Shown here piece by piece: positions 28,594 to 37,898 of a DNA stretch of 63,005 nucleotides (positions are counted from its first letter, which is position 1; each line of letters opens with the position of its first letter). The notes below the pieces were generated by a model. It had not been told where the DNA came from, made no database searches, and worked only from the letters and a program-made list of their open reading frames with translations. Position numbers and translations under genes: made by a program. The DNA comes from Sphingomonas aquatilis. GTDB lineage: Bacteria > Pseudomonadota > Alphaproteobacteria > Sphingomonadales > Sphingomonadaceae. Where the stretch lies: positions 1-63,005 of the forward strand of contig NZ_JACIDB010000012.1 in the NCBI RefSeq assembly GCF_014196115.1, read 5' to 3'.

Positions 28594-30292
28594 ACGGTCT
28601 GTCCTCGAGGTGCCGATCGACGACGATCCGGGGGACTGTTCGGTGCCCCGGGGCGGCGGATGGCGTCCGGGCGCCCGGTGGGCGCGGCAAGGGCTGCCGA
28701 CGCGGGCTGTTGTTGAGGCACAGATCGCAGCGCTTCCAACGCATGCGCGTCCCCCCGTACGCGAACTCGGTCGCCGGTCGGAGGCGGCCAGCCATCCGTT
28801 TAAGGCCATGGTGCAGGCTGCTCCGACATCGCCCCATCCCCTCCCATTGCTGGGGCACGCGCCGCTGGCGTTGGTAGGCAAGGTCGGGCGGCGAGAAGAC
28901 ATCGTCGCCGCGTGCGATGGGGCGCGCGCCCTGGGCGTGTATCCGGGCATGGCGGCGACCCACGCACGCGCGCTCGTATCGGACCTCGACGTCCGCCCGG
29001 CTGATCCGGAGGCGGATAGCGCGTTGCTCGATCGCCTGGCCTTGCTCGCCGTACGACGCTGGTCGCCGGTCGCAGCGGCGACGCCGAACGACGGGATCTG
29101 GATCGATCTTTCCGGTTGCGCGCATCTGCATGGCGGCGAGGAGCTGTTCTGCCGCCGTCTTCATGCCTTCTGCCGACGGGCGGGCTTCTCCGCACGGATC
29201 GCGGTCGCCGATACGGGTGGAGCGGCGCATGCCCTGGCAAGATACGGACGCGGCGAGATCATACGGGCACCCTCGGGCGCGACCGCGGATGCATTAGCGC
29301 CGCTGCCGGTTGCCGCCTTGCGGCTTGCGCCCTCCGCGCTCCGTGCGTGTCGACGCTTCGGCTTCGATACGATTGCAGATCTCCTGCCCGTGGCTCGGGG
29401 ACCACTCGCCAGGCGCCTCGGGCTGCCAGCGATCGTTCGGCTCGATCAGGCGTTGGGTGCCGTAGCGGAGCCGATCACGCCCCGCGAGGATGCCGAGGTT
29501 CCTGGCGTTGAATGCCGGTTGCTCGAGCCGATCGTTACCGCTGAGGCGATTGAGCAGGTGATGGGCGATCTGCTGCGGGATCTTGCCCGTGTTCTGCAAG
29601 CGCGAGGGCTGGGCGCGCGGTCGCTGCGGTTCGCCGGCCTGCGGGTCGATGGATCCGAACAGATCGTCGGCGTGGGGACTTCGCGACCCACGCGAGAAGT
29701 TTCCCACTTGCTTCGCCTGCTGAAGCTCAGGATCGAGCGGATCGATCCGGGCTTGGGTTTCGAGCAGTTTCGGCTCGTAGCGCCGCACACCGAACCGCTT
29801 GACGCGGTGGATCTGGGCGCCGTGCTGGTCGACGACCGACACAAGCGCGATCCAGCGCGCCTCGTCGACGTGATCGCGGGCCGGATCGGTGCCCAGGCCG
29901 TCTACCGCGCAGCCCCACGCGAAAGCCACGTGCCCGAGCGCGCCGTGATCCGATCCGACCCCATCGCTCTGCCGGGCGCATGGCCGGCATGGAAGCGGCC
30001 CATCCGGCTCTTTGCTCGACCCGAACCCCTCGGCCGGGTCATCGCGCTGATGCCGGACCAACCTCCGCGCCGCTTCGAATGGCGAGGGCGCGTGCATCGG
30101 ATCGTCGCCGGCGATGGTCCCGAACGGGTGCATGGCGAATGGTGGCGGCGTGACGCCGAGGTCTGGGCGATCCGTGACTATTACCGGGTCGAGGATGAGG
30201 AGGGCGGCCGGTTCTGGGTATTCCGGCGCGGCGACGGCTTCGAGGACAACACCGGCGATCTGTCGTGGTGGATGCATGGGGTCTTTGGATGA
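28508..30292 (+). CDS. imuB: ImuB, Y-family polymerase-like mutasome protein
   Basis: This 594-residue protein is related to DNA polymerase IV/V but belongs to the catalytically inactive ImuB branch that bridges ImuC/DnaE2 and the beta clamp. The N-terminal SLFLPTLAIDRLRR and the region DIVAACDGARALGVYPGM (where active enzymes have more acidic residues) fit the family, and the little-finger region follows. GGAGG lies before the ATG at 28508. It overlaps imuA by 86 bases and dnaE2 by 4. Confidence 0.93.
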   Translation: MRRVVSLFLPTLAIDRLRRLERSALQQPERSVLEVPIDDDPGDCSVPRGGGWRPGARWARQGLPTRAVVEAQIAALPTHARPPVRELGRRSEAASHPFKAMVQAAPTSPHPLPLLGHAPLALVGKVGRREDIVAACDGARALGVYPGMAATHARALVSDLDVRPADPEADSALLDRLALLAVRRWSPVAAATPNDGIWIDLSGCAHLHGGEELFCRRLHAFCRRAGFSARIAVADTGGAAHALARYGRGEIIRAPSGATADALAPLPVAALRLAPSALRACRRFGFDTIADLLPVARGPLARRLGLPAIVRLDQALGAVAEPITPREDAEVPGVECRLLEPIVTAEAIEQVMGDLLRDLARVLQARGLGARSLRFAGLRVDGSEQIVGVGTSRPTREVSHLLRLLKLRIERIDPGLGFEQFRLVAPHTEPLDAVDLGAVLVDDRHKRDPARLVDVIAGRIGAQAVYRAAPRESHVPERAVIRSDPIALPGAWPAWKRPIRLFARPEPLGRVIALMPDQPPRRFEWRGRVHRIVAGDGPERVHGEWWRRDAEVWAIRDYYRVEDEEGGRFWVFRRGDGFEDNTGDLSWWMHGVFG

Positions 30293-33200
30293 CCCATTAC
30301 GTCGAGTTGCAGGTCCTCACGCATTTCTCGCTATTGCGCGGTGCATCGTCTGCCGAGGAATTATTCTCTGCCGCAGCATTGCTCGGATATCCCGCGATCG
30401 GGGTAAGCGATATCGGGACCGTGGCCGGCGTGGTCCGGGCCTGGGAGGCGCAGAAAGCGACCGGCGTTCGCCTGATTGCGGGCACCCGGGTCGATCTGTC
30501 CTGCGGCCGACGCCTCCTGCTCTATCCGACGGATCGACCAGCTTGGTCGCGGATCACGCGGCTCCTGACGGTCGGCAAGAAGCGGGCAGGGAAGGGCGCA
30601 TGTCTGCTGCACTGGCATGATCTTGCGCCATGGTCCGACGCCGTCATCGCGATCCTGTTACCGCACGAGGCGGACGAGGAGAACCTTGAGGCGCTGGCCG
30701 ACCTCAAGGCGGTCTTCGGGCAGCGGGGTTATATGGCGCTGTTCCAGCGGCGTCGGCCAGGTGATGCGGTTCGCATCGACGCGCTCGCGCGACAGGCAGG
30801 TGGTGCGGGCATACGCGCGGTCGTCACCGGCGACGTCCTTTATCACGCTCCGGAAGCGCGGCTGCTGCAGGATGTCGTCACCGCCGTCCGAGAGAAGTGC
30901 TCCGTCGACGAACTGGGCTATCGACGCGAGGTCAACGCCGATCGCGCGCTCAAATCGCCCGACGAAATGGTACGCAGGTTCCAGGATTATCCGGACGCGT
31001 TGCAGGCGAGCGTCGACATCGCCCGGATGTGCACCTTCGACCTCGGCGAACTGGCATATCAATATCCGCACGAGCGGGTCATTGAGGGACTGACTGCACA
31101 ACAGGCGCTCGAGCAACTCGCGACCGAAGCGGTCGAGGGCATGTTCGACGGAAACGTGCCCAAGTCCTATCGCGACCAGATCGCACACGAGCTGCGGCTG
31201 ATCGGCGAACTCGGCTATGCGCTTTATTTCCTGACGGTCCATTCGATCGTGCGTGAGGCCCGCCGGCGTGGGATCCTGTGCCAAGGGCGCGGCTCGGCTG
31301 CCAATTCGTGCGTCTGCTTCGTGCTCGGGGTCACGTCGATCGATCCGATCAAGCATGAACTGCTCTTCGAACGCTTCGTATCGGGCGAACGGCGCGAGCC
31401 CCCCGATATCGACATCGATTTTGAGCATGAACGGCGCGAGGAGATCATCCAGTGGATCTACGAAACCTATGGGCGTGACAGGGCAGCGCTGACCGCGGTC
31501 GTCACTCGTTACCGGGCGCGCGGCGCGGTACGCGATGTCGGCAAGGCGATGGGCTTGCCCGAGGATCTCACCTCCTCCTTGGCAGGCCTGGTCTGGGGGT
31601 GGTCCGCCGAAGGGGTCGGCGAGAAGCAGGTCGACGAGCTCAACCTCGACATCGGTGATCGCCGGCTGCGTCTCACACTCGATCTTGCGCGCAAGCTGAT
31701 CGGTGTACCGCGTCACATGAGCCAGCATCCAGGCGGTTTCGTCCTGACCCATGATCGTCTCGACGACCTCGTTCCCATCGAACCAGCGGCGATGGAGGAC
31801 CGCCAGATCATCGAATGGGACAAGGACGATATCGACAGCCTCAAGTTCATGAAGGTCGACGTGCTTGGGCTCGGCATGCTCGGTTGCATGAACCGCGCCT
31901 TTGACATGCTCGAGGCGGACAAGGGCCTGCATGTGGAGCTGAAGGATCTGCAGGACGACGATCCGGGCGTCTACGCCATGATCCAGAAGGCCGATACGCT
32001 CGGGACATTCCAGATCGAGAGCCGCGCCCAGATGAGCATGCTGCCGCGCATGAAGCCGCGGCGCTTCTACGATCTGGTCATCCAGGTCGCGATCGTAAGG
32101 CCCGGGCCGATCCAGGGCGATATGGTCCATCCCTATCTCCGCCGACGGGAGGGTCTTGAGCGCCCCGAGTATCCACGCCCTGAGCTGCGCGCCGTTCTCG
32201 AAAAGACGCTTGGCGTTCCACTCTTTCAGGAACAAGCCATGAAGGTTGCGATCGTCGGCGCCGGGTTCACGCCGGCTGAGGCGGACGCGCTGCGCCGTGC
32301 GATGGCGACGTTCAAGTTCACCGGCGGTGTCAGCCATTTCAGCGAGAAACTGGTGGAAGGCATGGTTGCCCGAGGGTATCCACGGGACTTCGCGGAGCGT
32401 ACCTTTCGTCAGCTCGAGGGCTTCGGTTCCTACGGCTTTCCTGAGAGCCATGCCGCGAGCTTTGCCAAGATCTCCTATGCGTCGTCGTGGATGAAGCATC
32501 ATCATCCGGACGTTTTTTGCGCCAGCTTGATGAACGCGCAGCCGATGGGCTTTTACGCGCCGGCTCAGATCGTGCGCGACGCGCGCGAGCACGGCGTCGA
32601 GGTTCGGCCGCCTTGCGTCAATGCGAGCCGCTGGGACTGTACGCTGGAGCCGACCGGGAGCCGATATCTGGCCGTCCGGCTCGGACTGAGGGTGATCCGC
32701 GGTTTGTCCAACGCCGATGGGGCCAAGATCGTCGCAGCTCGGGCAACCGCCTCGTACGACAGCGTGGAGGACGTCTGGCGCCGATCGGGGGCGCAACGCG
32801 CCTCGATCGAGAAGCTGGCCGACGGCGACGCCTTCCACGCGTTCGGCGCCGATCGGCGGCAAGGGCTGTGGAAGGTGAGGGGGCTGGGGGAGGCGCCGCT
32901 GCCCCTCTTCGCGGCCGCCGATCGTGCGGCTGTTGCCGGCAGCGTCGAGGGTATCGAGCCTGCGGTAGCGCTGCGCCCACTCACCGACGGGCGCGAGGTC
33001 ATCGAGGACTATCGCAATCTGCAACTGTCGCTTCGCGCGCATCCCCTAAGCTTCGTGCGCGACGAGCTGTCCCGACAAGGCGTGCGCTCTTGTGCCGACC
33101 TGAGCACCATCCGTGATGGCCGCCACGTCGAGGTGGCGGGCATCATCCTTGTCCGGCAGAAGCCGGGCAGCGCCAAAGGCGTGCTGTTCATCACCATCGA

Positions 33201-33567
33201 GGATGAAACCGGCATCGCCAACGGGATCCTGTGGCCGGATCGTTTCGAGGCGCAGCGTCGCACAGTGATGTCGGCGTCGATGGTCGGGTTGAAAGGGCGC
33301 GTGCAGCGCGAAGGCGAGGTGATCCACGTGATCTGCGATCGGATCGTCGAGTACGGGGACCTGCTGATGAAGGTCGGCGACATGTCGTTCCCGCCTCGGA
33401 CCGGTCGCGGAGACGCCGCGCAGCATCCAGGATCTCCCGATCGCGGAGAACCCGGTCATGACGCCGACCGGTGGAAGCCAGAACCGCGCGACTGCTATTG
33501 GCCGCCGCATGCCGACGGCAGGGATCCGGAACAGGTCGTGCGCTTCAAGTCGCACGACTTTCATTGA
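30289..33567 (+). CDS. dnaE2: error-prone DNA polymerase DnaE2 (ImuC)
   Basis: This 1092-residue C-family polymerase alpha-like enzyme is the catalytic subunit of the SOS mutasome. It starts MTHYVELQVLTHFSLLRGASS with the N-terminal PHP domain. The catalytic PDIDIDFEHERREE block, the VLGLGMLGCMNRAF and KMKPRRFYDLVIQVA-like fingers, the helix-hairpin-helix region and a C-terminal OB fold follow. It is shorter than replicative DnaE and lacks the long C-terminal tail. ATGA overlaps the imuB stop. Confidence 0.97.
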   Translation: MTHYVELQVLTHFSLLRGASSAEELFSAAALLGYPAIGVSDIGTVAGVVRAWEAQKATGVRLIAGTRVDLSCGRRLLLYPTDRPAWSRITRLLTVGKKRAGKGACLLHWHDLAPWSDAVIAILLPHEADEENLEALADLKAVFGQRGYMALFQRRRPGDAVRIDALARQAGGAGIRAVVTGDVLYHAPEARLLQDVVTAVREKCSVDELGYRREVNADRALKSPDEMVRRFQDYPDALQASVDIARMCTFDLGELAYQYPHERVIEGLTAQQALEQLATEAVEGMFDGNVPKSYRDQIAHELRLIGELGYALYFLTVHSIVREARRRGILCQGRGSAANSCVCFVLGVTSIDPIKHELLFERFVSGERREPPDIDIDFEHERREEIIQWIYETYGRDRAALTAVVTRYRARGAVRDVGKAMGLPEDLTSSLAGLVWGWSAEGVGEKQVDELNLDIGDRRLRLTLDLARKLIGVPRHMSQHPGGFVLTHDRLDDLVPIEPAAMEDRQIIEWDKDDIDSLKFMKVDVLGLGMLGCMNRAFDMLEADKGLHVELKDLQDDDPGVYAMIQKADTLGTFQIESRAQMSMLPRMKPRRFYDLVIQVAIVRPGPIQGDMVHPYLRRREGLERPEYPRPELRAVLEKTLGVPLFQEQAMKVAIVGAGFTPAEADALRRAMATFKFTGGVSHFSEKLVEGMVARGYPRDFAERTFRQLEGFGSYGFPESHAASFAKISYASSWMKHHHPDVFCASLMNAQPMGFYAPAQIVRDAREHGVEVRPPCVNASRWDCTLEPTGSRYLAVRLGLRVIRGLSNADGAKIVAARATASYDSVEDVWRRSGAQRASIEKLADGDAFHAFGADRRQGLWKVRGLGEAPLPLFAAADRAAVAGSVEGIEPAVALRPLTDGREVIEDYRNLQLSLRAHPLSFVRDELSRQGVRSCADLSTIRDGRHVEVAGIILVRQKPGSAKGVLFITIEDETGIANGILWPDRFEAQRRTVMSASMVGLKGRVQREGEVIHVICDRIVEYGDLLMKVGDMSFPPRTGRGDAAQHPGSPDRGEPGHDADRWKPEPRDCYWPPHADGRDPEQVVRFKSHDFH

Positions 33568-33571
33568 TCCG

Positions 33572-33859
33572 ATGGCGAGCTTGCCACGTCACCAGCGAGT
33601 CGTGATCGCGCTCTCCGTCCATATCCTCCGCGCGGGCGTCGCGCGCTGTTCGGAAGGACGCGTCGATGGCATCGAGGTACGGCTCGCGTTGCGATGTCTG
33701 CTGCCGCATTGTCCGGAGCCCTGGCCGCTGTCGTTATACTGGGATGCTGCGGCACAGGAGAACGAGATCGGCCGGGCACAGGGCGTAACCGCTGCATTCA
33801 ATGGCATCGTCCGACAGCTGCGCAAGGCGGGCCGATACGATGAGAACGGCTTTTTGTAA
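33572..33859 (+). CDS. hypothetical protein downstream of dnaE2
   Basis: This 95-residue protein begins at the ATG 4 bases after the dnaE2 stop (the reading frame before it is a shadow of dnaE2) and so is likely co-transcribed with the SOS cassette. It is basic at the N-terminus (MASLPRHQRVVIALSVHILR), contains three cysteines and a PWPLSLYWDAAAQENE segment, and has no signal peptide. I do not recognise the family. A small SOS-linked partner is possible, but nothing more can be said from the sequence. Confidence 0.6.
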   Translation: MASLPRHQRVVIALSVHILRAGVARCSEGRVDGIEVRLALRCLLPHCPEPWPLSLYWDAAAQENEIGRAQGVTAAFNGIVRQLRKAGRYDENGFL

Positions 33860-33948
33860 GAGCGGCGTCGGCAGCCGGTGCGGAAGGGGATTTTGGACTC
33901 GATAGCTCGATGCAGCATACCAGCATGCGATCCAGCGAACCGGGATCT

Positions 33949-33994
33949 GGTGATAGGATGATCAAAATCGTCCAATTTCGACCATCCTAACACC
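33949..33994. repeat. long inverted repeat upstream of oxidoreductase gene
   Basis: GGTG-A-TAGGATG pairs with CATCCTA-A-CACC across a 22-base loop (one A/A mismatch). It lies about 100 bases before the GTG start at 34096 and after the 33572-33859 gene, so it is either a regulatory site or a transcription end signal; there is no T tract. Confidence 0.4.
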
Positions 33995-34095
33995 GGTCCT
34001 CGAACCGCGCACGCTGTCGCTCGCCCGAGCCAGGAGTATGATAGGTGCCGCGAAGGCAACGGTGTGGGCGCCTACACAATACAAGGAAGAAGCTT

Positions 34096-35031
34096 GTGAC
34101 GCAGCCACCGCTGCGAATGATCGCGCATCGCTTTGGCATTCCGATGGAGGTGCTCGCGTGCGAACCGCTCGGCAGACCGCCGGTAGCGTACGGCGAGGTT
34201 CTCGTGCGCATGACGGCAACGCCGATCAATCCATCCGACCTGATCCCCGTTGCCGGTGCCTATGCTGCGCGAACGTCGCTTCCGTTCGTGCCAGGCTATG
34301 AGGGGACGGGAACGATCGAAGAGGTCGGCGACAATGTCGATCCCGGGCTAATCGGTCGGCGCGTGTTACCCTTGGGCAGTGCGGGATGCTGGCAGACGTT
34401 GAAGGTCCTGCCGGCCGACTGGTGCATCCTGGTGCCGGACGATGTCGACGATGACGAGGCCGCGACCGCCTATATCAATCCCCTGACCGCCCTACTAATG
34501 GTGCGTAGGATGGCCCCGCAGCCAGGAGACGCGGTCGGAATCACCGCCGCCGCGTCGGCAATCGGTCGCATCCTGATCCGCATGATCGCATCGACGAGGG
34601 CGCACGCGGTTGCCATCGTGCGCTCGCAGTCGGCGGCCGAAAGCCTCCGCTGCGAACCTTCTGAGGTGGTCTGGAGCGATACGCCAATGCCCAGGCTCAA
34701 TGGAGCCATGGACGCGGTTGGCGGCCGCGCGGGATGCGATCTGGCGGCCGCGGTCGTGCCGGGCGGCCAGATGCTGCATTATGGTTTGCTGTCAGGGAAG
34801 CCGCTGGCCGGGACGGGCGCCACCACAGCACAATACTTCAGACTGCGGGATATCGTTCATGCCATATCGAGAGCGCAGCTCGACGAATTGATGTCTGTTG
34901 TATTTGACGAGATACGGGTCGGCCGTGCCGCGATCTCGATCGCTGCCCGCTACCCCCTGGCGGAAATCGGTCTTGCGCTCACGCACGATGCCCGTGTCGG
35001 ACGAAGCGGCAAAATCCTGCTCTGCCCGTGA
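34096..35031 (+). CDS. MDR-family NAD(P)H oxidoreductase (quinone/enoyl reductase-like)
   Basis: This 311-residue medium-chain dehydrogenase/reductase has no catalytic-zinc motif. Its N-terminal catalytic domain includes RMTATPINPSDLIPVAG and FVPGYEGTGTIEEVG, which are typical of enoyl-thioester and quinone reductases, and a Rossmann part (PGDAVGITAAASAIGRI) follows. GTG at 34096 is chosen because AAGGAAG precedes it at good spacing; the frame opens 51 bases earlier. A long inverted repeat lies upstream. The specific substrate cannot be told; a stress-related quinone or lipid-aldehyde reductase would fit. Confidence 0.85.
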   Translation: MTQPPLRMIAHRFGIPMEVLACEPLGRPPVAYGEVLVRMTATPINPSDLIPVAGAYAARTSLPFVPGYEGTGTIEEVGDNVDPGLIGRRVLPLGSAGCWQTLKVLPADWCILVPDDVDDDEAATAYINPLTALLMVRRMAPQPGDAVGITAAASAIGRILIRMIASTRAHAVAIVRSQSAAESLRCEPSEVVWSDTPMPRLNGAMDAVGGRAGCDLAAAVVPGGQMLHYGLLSGKPLAGTGATTAQYFRLRDIVHAISRAQLDELMSVVFDEIRVGRAAISIAARYPLAEIGLALTHDARVGRSGKILLCP

Positions 35032-35152
35032 GAGAGGGACGGGGATGGGGCGGCGAGCGAAGCCGCGCCATCTTCCGACGATGCATCACCCCGCCGTTAA
35101 TTGCGAGCGACCGCGCAGTGCCGCTCTGCGGCAATCGGTCCCTCGTCCTGCG

Positions 35153-36073
35153 TCATCGTCGGGCGAATGAGTCTCTAACGCGCTTGGCGCGCCAGGCATC
35201 GTTCCAGTCGTTGTGAACATCGGGCACATGTGCCACAAGTTCACGGCGGTGACGGGACAGGTGCTCGCGTGCCTTCTCAAGGAGCCGCGCTGCCGCCGGC
35301 CCGCGATCGGCATAGACGATGATCCTGCGCACTTTTTCGGGGATAGCGACGAATGCGAGCCGTTCCACGCCGCCCAGCGCCCAGGTCGGCGTACCGAACC
35401 AGTGCATCGCAGACAGTGCGTCCTCAATGCCTTCGGCGAGACCAAGTTCGTCCGTCGCGGGTGCAAGCCTGATGGCGCCGGTACCTAGGAGTCCGAGCGC
35501 AACTTTGGGCTTCGGGATTGGCTTGTGAAGGATGTCGACCGGATCAAGGAAGGTCCGCTGCACCGCGATCACGCCCAGGTCACTTTCTACGGCTGCGATC
35601 AATGCGGGCATGACCCGCTTGTCGGAGCCAGAGCCAAGCACGGTCTTCGGATTGAACCGTAAGCTTCGCGGATAGGGTCCGGTCAGTCCGCGGGCGCGCA
35701 AATACGTCTCGGCCAGCGTTCCGACGACCGGCTTGCTCGCGTGCCACAATCGAACCGCAAGCGCACTCATGTCGCGCCGCGGTTCCTTGGCAGGCATGTC
35801 GAGCGGCGCGCGATCATGAAGGCGTTGCCGCTGCAGCGCCTTGAGCACCTCGGCGGTGGTGCACCCGGCGAAGCAGTGGAACAGGATGGCGCTATCGCCA
35901 AGCCTGACCGAGAGGCTGGGCGACACATCGTCATGTGCTGGGCATCGGCATTCGCCACGGGTGCCGCGCCATACCCCGCCAAGGCGCTCGACGATCGTCT
36001 TTGCGCGGACTTCAGCGTCGAGCGGCAGTCTAGGCATCGGCCGAGCTCCGGCATCGTGCTGGACTGCGATCAT
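35153..36073 (-). CDS. plasmid Toprim/CHC2-like primase-helicase domain protein
   Basis: This 306-residue protein has an N-terminal zinc-finger primase-like region (RGECRCPAHDD, LFHCFAGC), a middle DUF7146-like segment (TYLRARGLTGPYPRSLRFNP) and a C-terminal Toprim-like region (GLAEGIEDALSAM, RRIIVYADRG). This is the standard architecture of Toprim proteins on alphaproteobacterial plasmids. It is probably part of plasmid replication or transfer and not a replicon-essential primase. It lies 3' of an HNH gene on the same strand. GGAG and AGGAA precede the ATG at 36073; an internal ATG at 36037 is an alternative start. Confidence 0.86.
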   Translation of the reverse strand: MIAVQHDAGARPMPRLPLDAEVRAKTIVERLGGVWRGTRGECRCPAHDDVSPSLSVRLGDSAILFHCFAGCTTAEVLKALQRQRLHDRAPLDMPAKEPRRDMSALAVRLWHASKPVVGTLAETYLRARGLTGPYPRSLRFNPKTVLGSGSDKRVMPALIAAVESDLGVIAVQRTFLDPVDILHKPIPKPKVALGLLGTGAIRLAPATDELGLAEGIEDALSAMHWFGTPTWALGGVERLAFVAIPEKVRRIIVYADRGPAAARLLEKAREHLSRHRRELVAHVPDVHNDWNDAWRAKRVRDSFARR

Positions 36074-36211
36074 TTCCTGACACTCCGGTAACTTCGAACC
36101 GCAGGGTCATCGTCGCCCTCGCCTCTGGACGGCGAGCGAAGAGCCAAAGACTGAAAGGAACTGATCTCGTGCGCGCGCGGCGTCGCCGCATGAACGCCCT
36201 TGGGCGGCTAG

Positions 36212-36655
36212 CTAACCGTAACGTCCTGTGAAGAGGTCGCCGAGCGCGCGGCGTCGAAAGGCGTTCCACCACCGACGGCGACGATGTTCTGGCGCATCGT
36301 GGATCATGTGGCAGCGCGGACAGAGGGCGGCGAGGTTTCGCCAACGCGGACCGCTGAAACTCGGATCGTGATTGAGATGCGCTGTGGCCAGGTAGACCGG
36401 TCTGCGCGTGATGCAGATCGCGTCTAGAGCAACAAAAGCGGGAGGCCGTCGCAACACGCGGCCGCGTCCATCCCGCCAGGAACGCCCGTCTGCGTCCCAC
36501 CAGACCCCTTTCGCATCCTTGAGCTGAGCAACGTGTCGGCCATGCGGCCGTCCGCAATGTTCGCAACGACCACTTGCACGTTCGAAGCGTACGATCCGGC
36601 TGATCTCGGGCCAGTCGATCGGATAAAGCCAGCGATGTTCCGGACGGATCGGCAT
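36212..36655 (-). CDS. HNH endonuclease-like protein
   Basis: This 147-residue protein has a CEHCGRPHG zinc motif in the first third and a C-terminal HNH core with CPRCHMIHD preceded by HLNHDPSF, both typical of HNH nucleases. The start is uncertain: ATG at 36655 begins family-like sequence (MPIRPEHRWLYPIDW), and ATG at 36673 is also possible; neither has a strong ribosome binding site. A second, unrelated HNH-type gene lies at 37152. A homing or plasmid-processing role is possible. Confidence 0.78.
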   Translation of the reverse strand: MPIRPEHRWLYPIDWPEISRIVRFERASGRCEHCGRPHGRHVAQLKDAKGVWWDADGRSWRDGRGRVLRRPPAFVALDAICITRRPVYLATAHLNHDPSFSGPRWRNLAALCPRCHMIHDAPEHRRRRWWNAFRRRALGDLFTGRYG

Positions 36656-36778
36656 GCGACGATTCTGAATCATGCGCACCGAGAACGAAAGGAGAAAATG
36701 CGGCGAATGATCTGCCGATCCCGGCATACCGAGTTTGAAAGGGCGTGACGACCGCCAGCCGATCGCTTGGCCAGAGCC

Positions 36779-37102
36779 TCACACCTGTTCGCCGGTACTT
36801 TTGGCCAGAACCGAAAAGGTGTCGGCGATGAGCTCTGTTCGGTAGCCTGTATCATTGGTGTCGCCATGCTGCCCCTCGCGCACGCGTCCTGTGATATGGA
36901 CAAGATCACCGACGCCGGCAACCTCCAGTTGGTTGGTCAGGTTCGAGAAACACACGACGCTATTCCATAGGGTATCCTGCTTCCATTCGTCGCCATCACG
37001 TCGGTTGTAATTTGCTGCAACGTTCACGAACGTGACCTTTTCTCGCCTGTTGATCTTGCCGACACGCCCGATGATGCGGAATTCAGCGATATTCTGGGGC
37101 AT
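36779..37102 (-). CDS. single-stranded DNA-binding-like OB-fold protein
   Basis: This 107-residue protein has SSB-like strands (FRIIGRVGKINRREKVTFVNVAANYN, cut here by function; then LWNSVVCFSN and GDLVHITGRVREG). It lacks the acidic C-terminal tail (DDDIPF) of housekeeping SSB, so it does not look like the chromosomal protein and may be a plasmid SSB paralogue. ATG at 37102 with GGAG 9 bases upstream is chosen over one 27 bases earlier. It belongs to the plasmid backbone block 35153-40507. Confidence 0.8.
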   Translation of the reverse strand: MPQNIAEFRIIGRVGKINRREKVTFVNVAANYNRRDGDEWKQDTLWNSVVCFSNLTNQLEVAGVGDLVHITGRVREGQHGDTNDTGYRTELIADTFSVLAKSTGEQV

Positions 37103-37151
37103 GATGCTCTTCTCCAGTGACTCACTCAATTGAACAGGCGGGGTCGCGCGA

Positions 37152-37868
37152 TCAGTCGCTCTTTGTCAGCGCGCGCGGCTGGAAATGGTATTTCGTGACG
37201 TTCTGAGGTGTTGCGTAGGTCTCGTACGCCGCCAGCCAGTCGCGACTGATGGCTCGTTGCGCGGTTGCTAGCGGAAGCCGGTGCTCGCACACGAGCCGCC
37301 ACAGAACGAAGGCGAGTGCATTCTTGTCATCCGCATTCGCTTGTCCGCGGCGCGGTTGAAGCCAGAGATTGCCGGCATCGAATGGTGCGCCGCCTAGAGA
37401 AATCGGAATGAGGTGATCAAGCTCATAGTCGGCCAATCGTCCGTCTGGATATTGCGCCTGCATCATCCGCCGCTTCAGGGGACCGGTGACACCGTAGGAG
37501 GGGCGCATCGATCGGGAATATCCCGGTCGACAGATCGTCCTCCCAATGTTCCCTTGCGTGATGCGAGCGTCGATCGAGCCTCTCACATCGGGCGGCGGCA
37601 ATCGTCCATCGATACCCAGCGGAAGCGGCGGACGCAGGATCGTCGACGCGAGACTCTGGACAGCCTCGCAAAACGGCTCATCGCATCGGGCGTTTCCCGA
37701 AAACGGCGCGCCAATCGCATGGCTCAAACCGCCGTGCCACCATGCAAGTACGGCAAGCACCCCTGCACCGACGATCAGCGCCAGCCACCTCATCGCCCGC
37801 CTTTGGGACCGCAGGTGCAGGTGAAAATCTGAATGGATCCGTGTCGAGACATAGTCCACGTTTACCAC
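37152..37868 (-). CDS. membrane-anchored HNH-type nuclease-like protein
   Basis: This 238-residue protein has a membrane segment (about 26-45, MRWLALIVGAGVLAVLAWW), then an extracytoplasmic domain with cysteines and a C-terminal motif YELDHLIPISLGG followed by DAGNLWLQP, the signature of the HNH/endonuclease-like plasmid proteins. The start may be ATG at 37868 or the ATG at 37793 just before the membrane segment. The topology would put the nuclease in the periplasm, which suggests a role in DNA uptake or transfer more than restriction. Confidence 0.75.
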   Translation of the reverse strand: MVNVDYVSTRIHSDFHLHLRSQRRAMRWLALIVGAGVLAVLAWWHGGLSHAIGAPFSGNARCDEPFCEAVQSLASTILRPPLPLGIDGRLPPPDVRGSIDARITQGNIGRTICRPGYSRSMRPSYGVTGPLKRRMMQAQYPDGRLADYELDHLIPISLGGAPFDAGNLWLQPRRGQANADDKNALAFVLWRLVCEHRLPLATAQRAISRDWLAAYETYATPQNVTKYHFQPRALTKSD

Positions 37869-37898
37869 AGGACGTTATTGGACGCCAAGTCAGGTTTG

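Noticed and set aside
30658..33042. 794-codon minus-strand frame
   Set aside because: It is the antisense shadow of dnaE2, whose motifs are intact on the plus strand. It has no start site and a GC-driven, low-complexity product.
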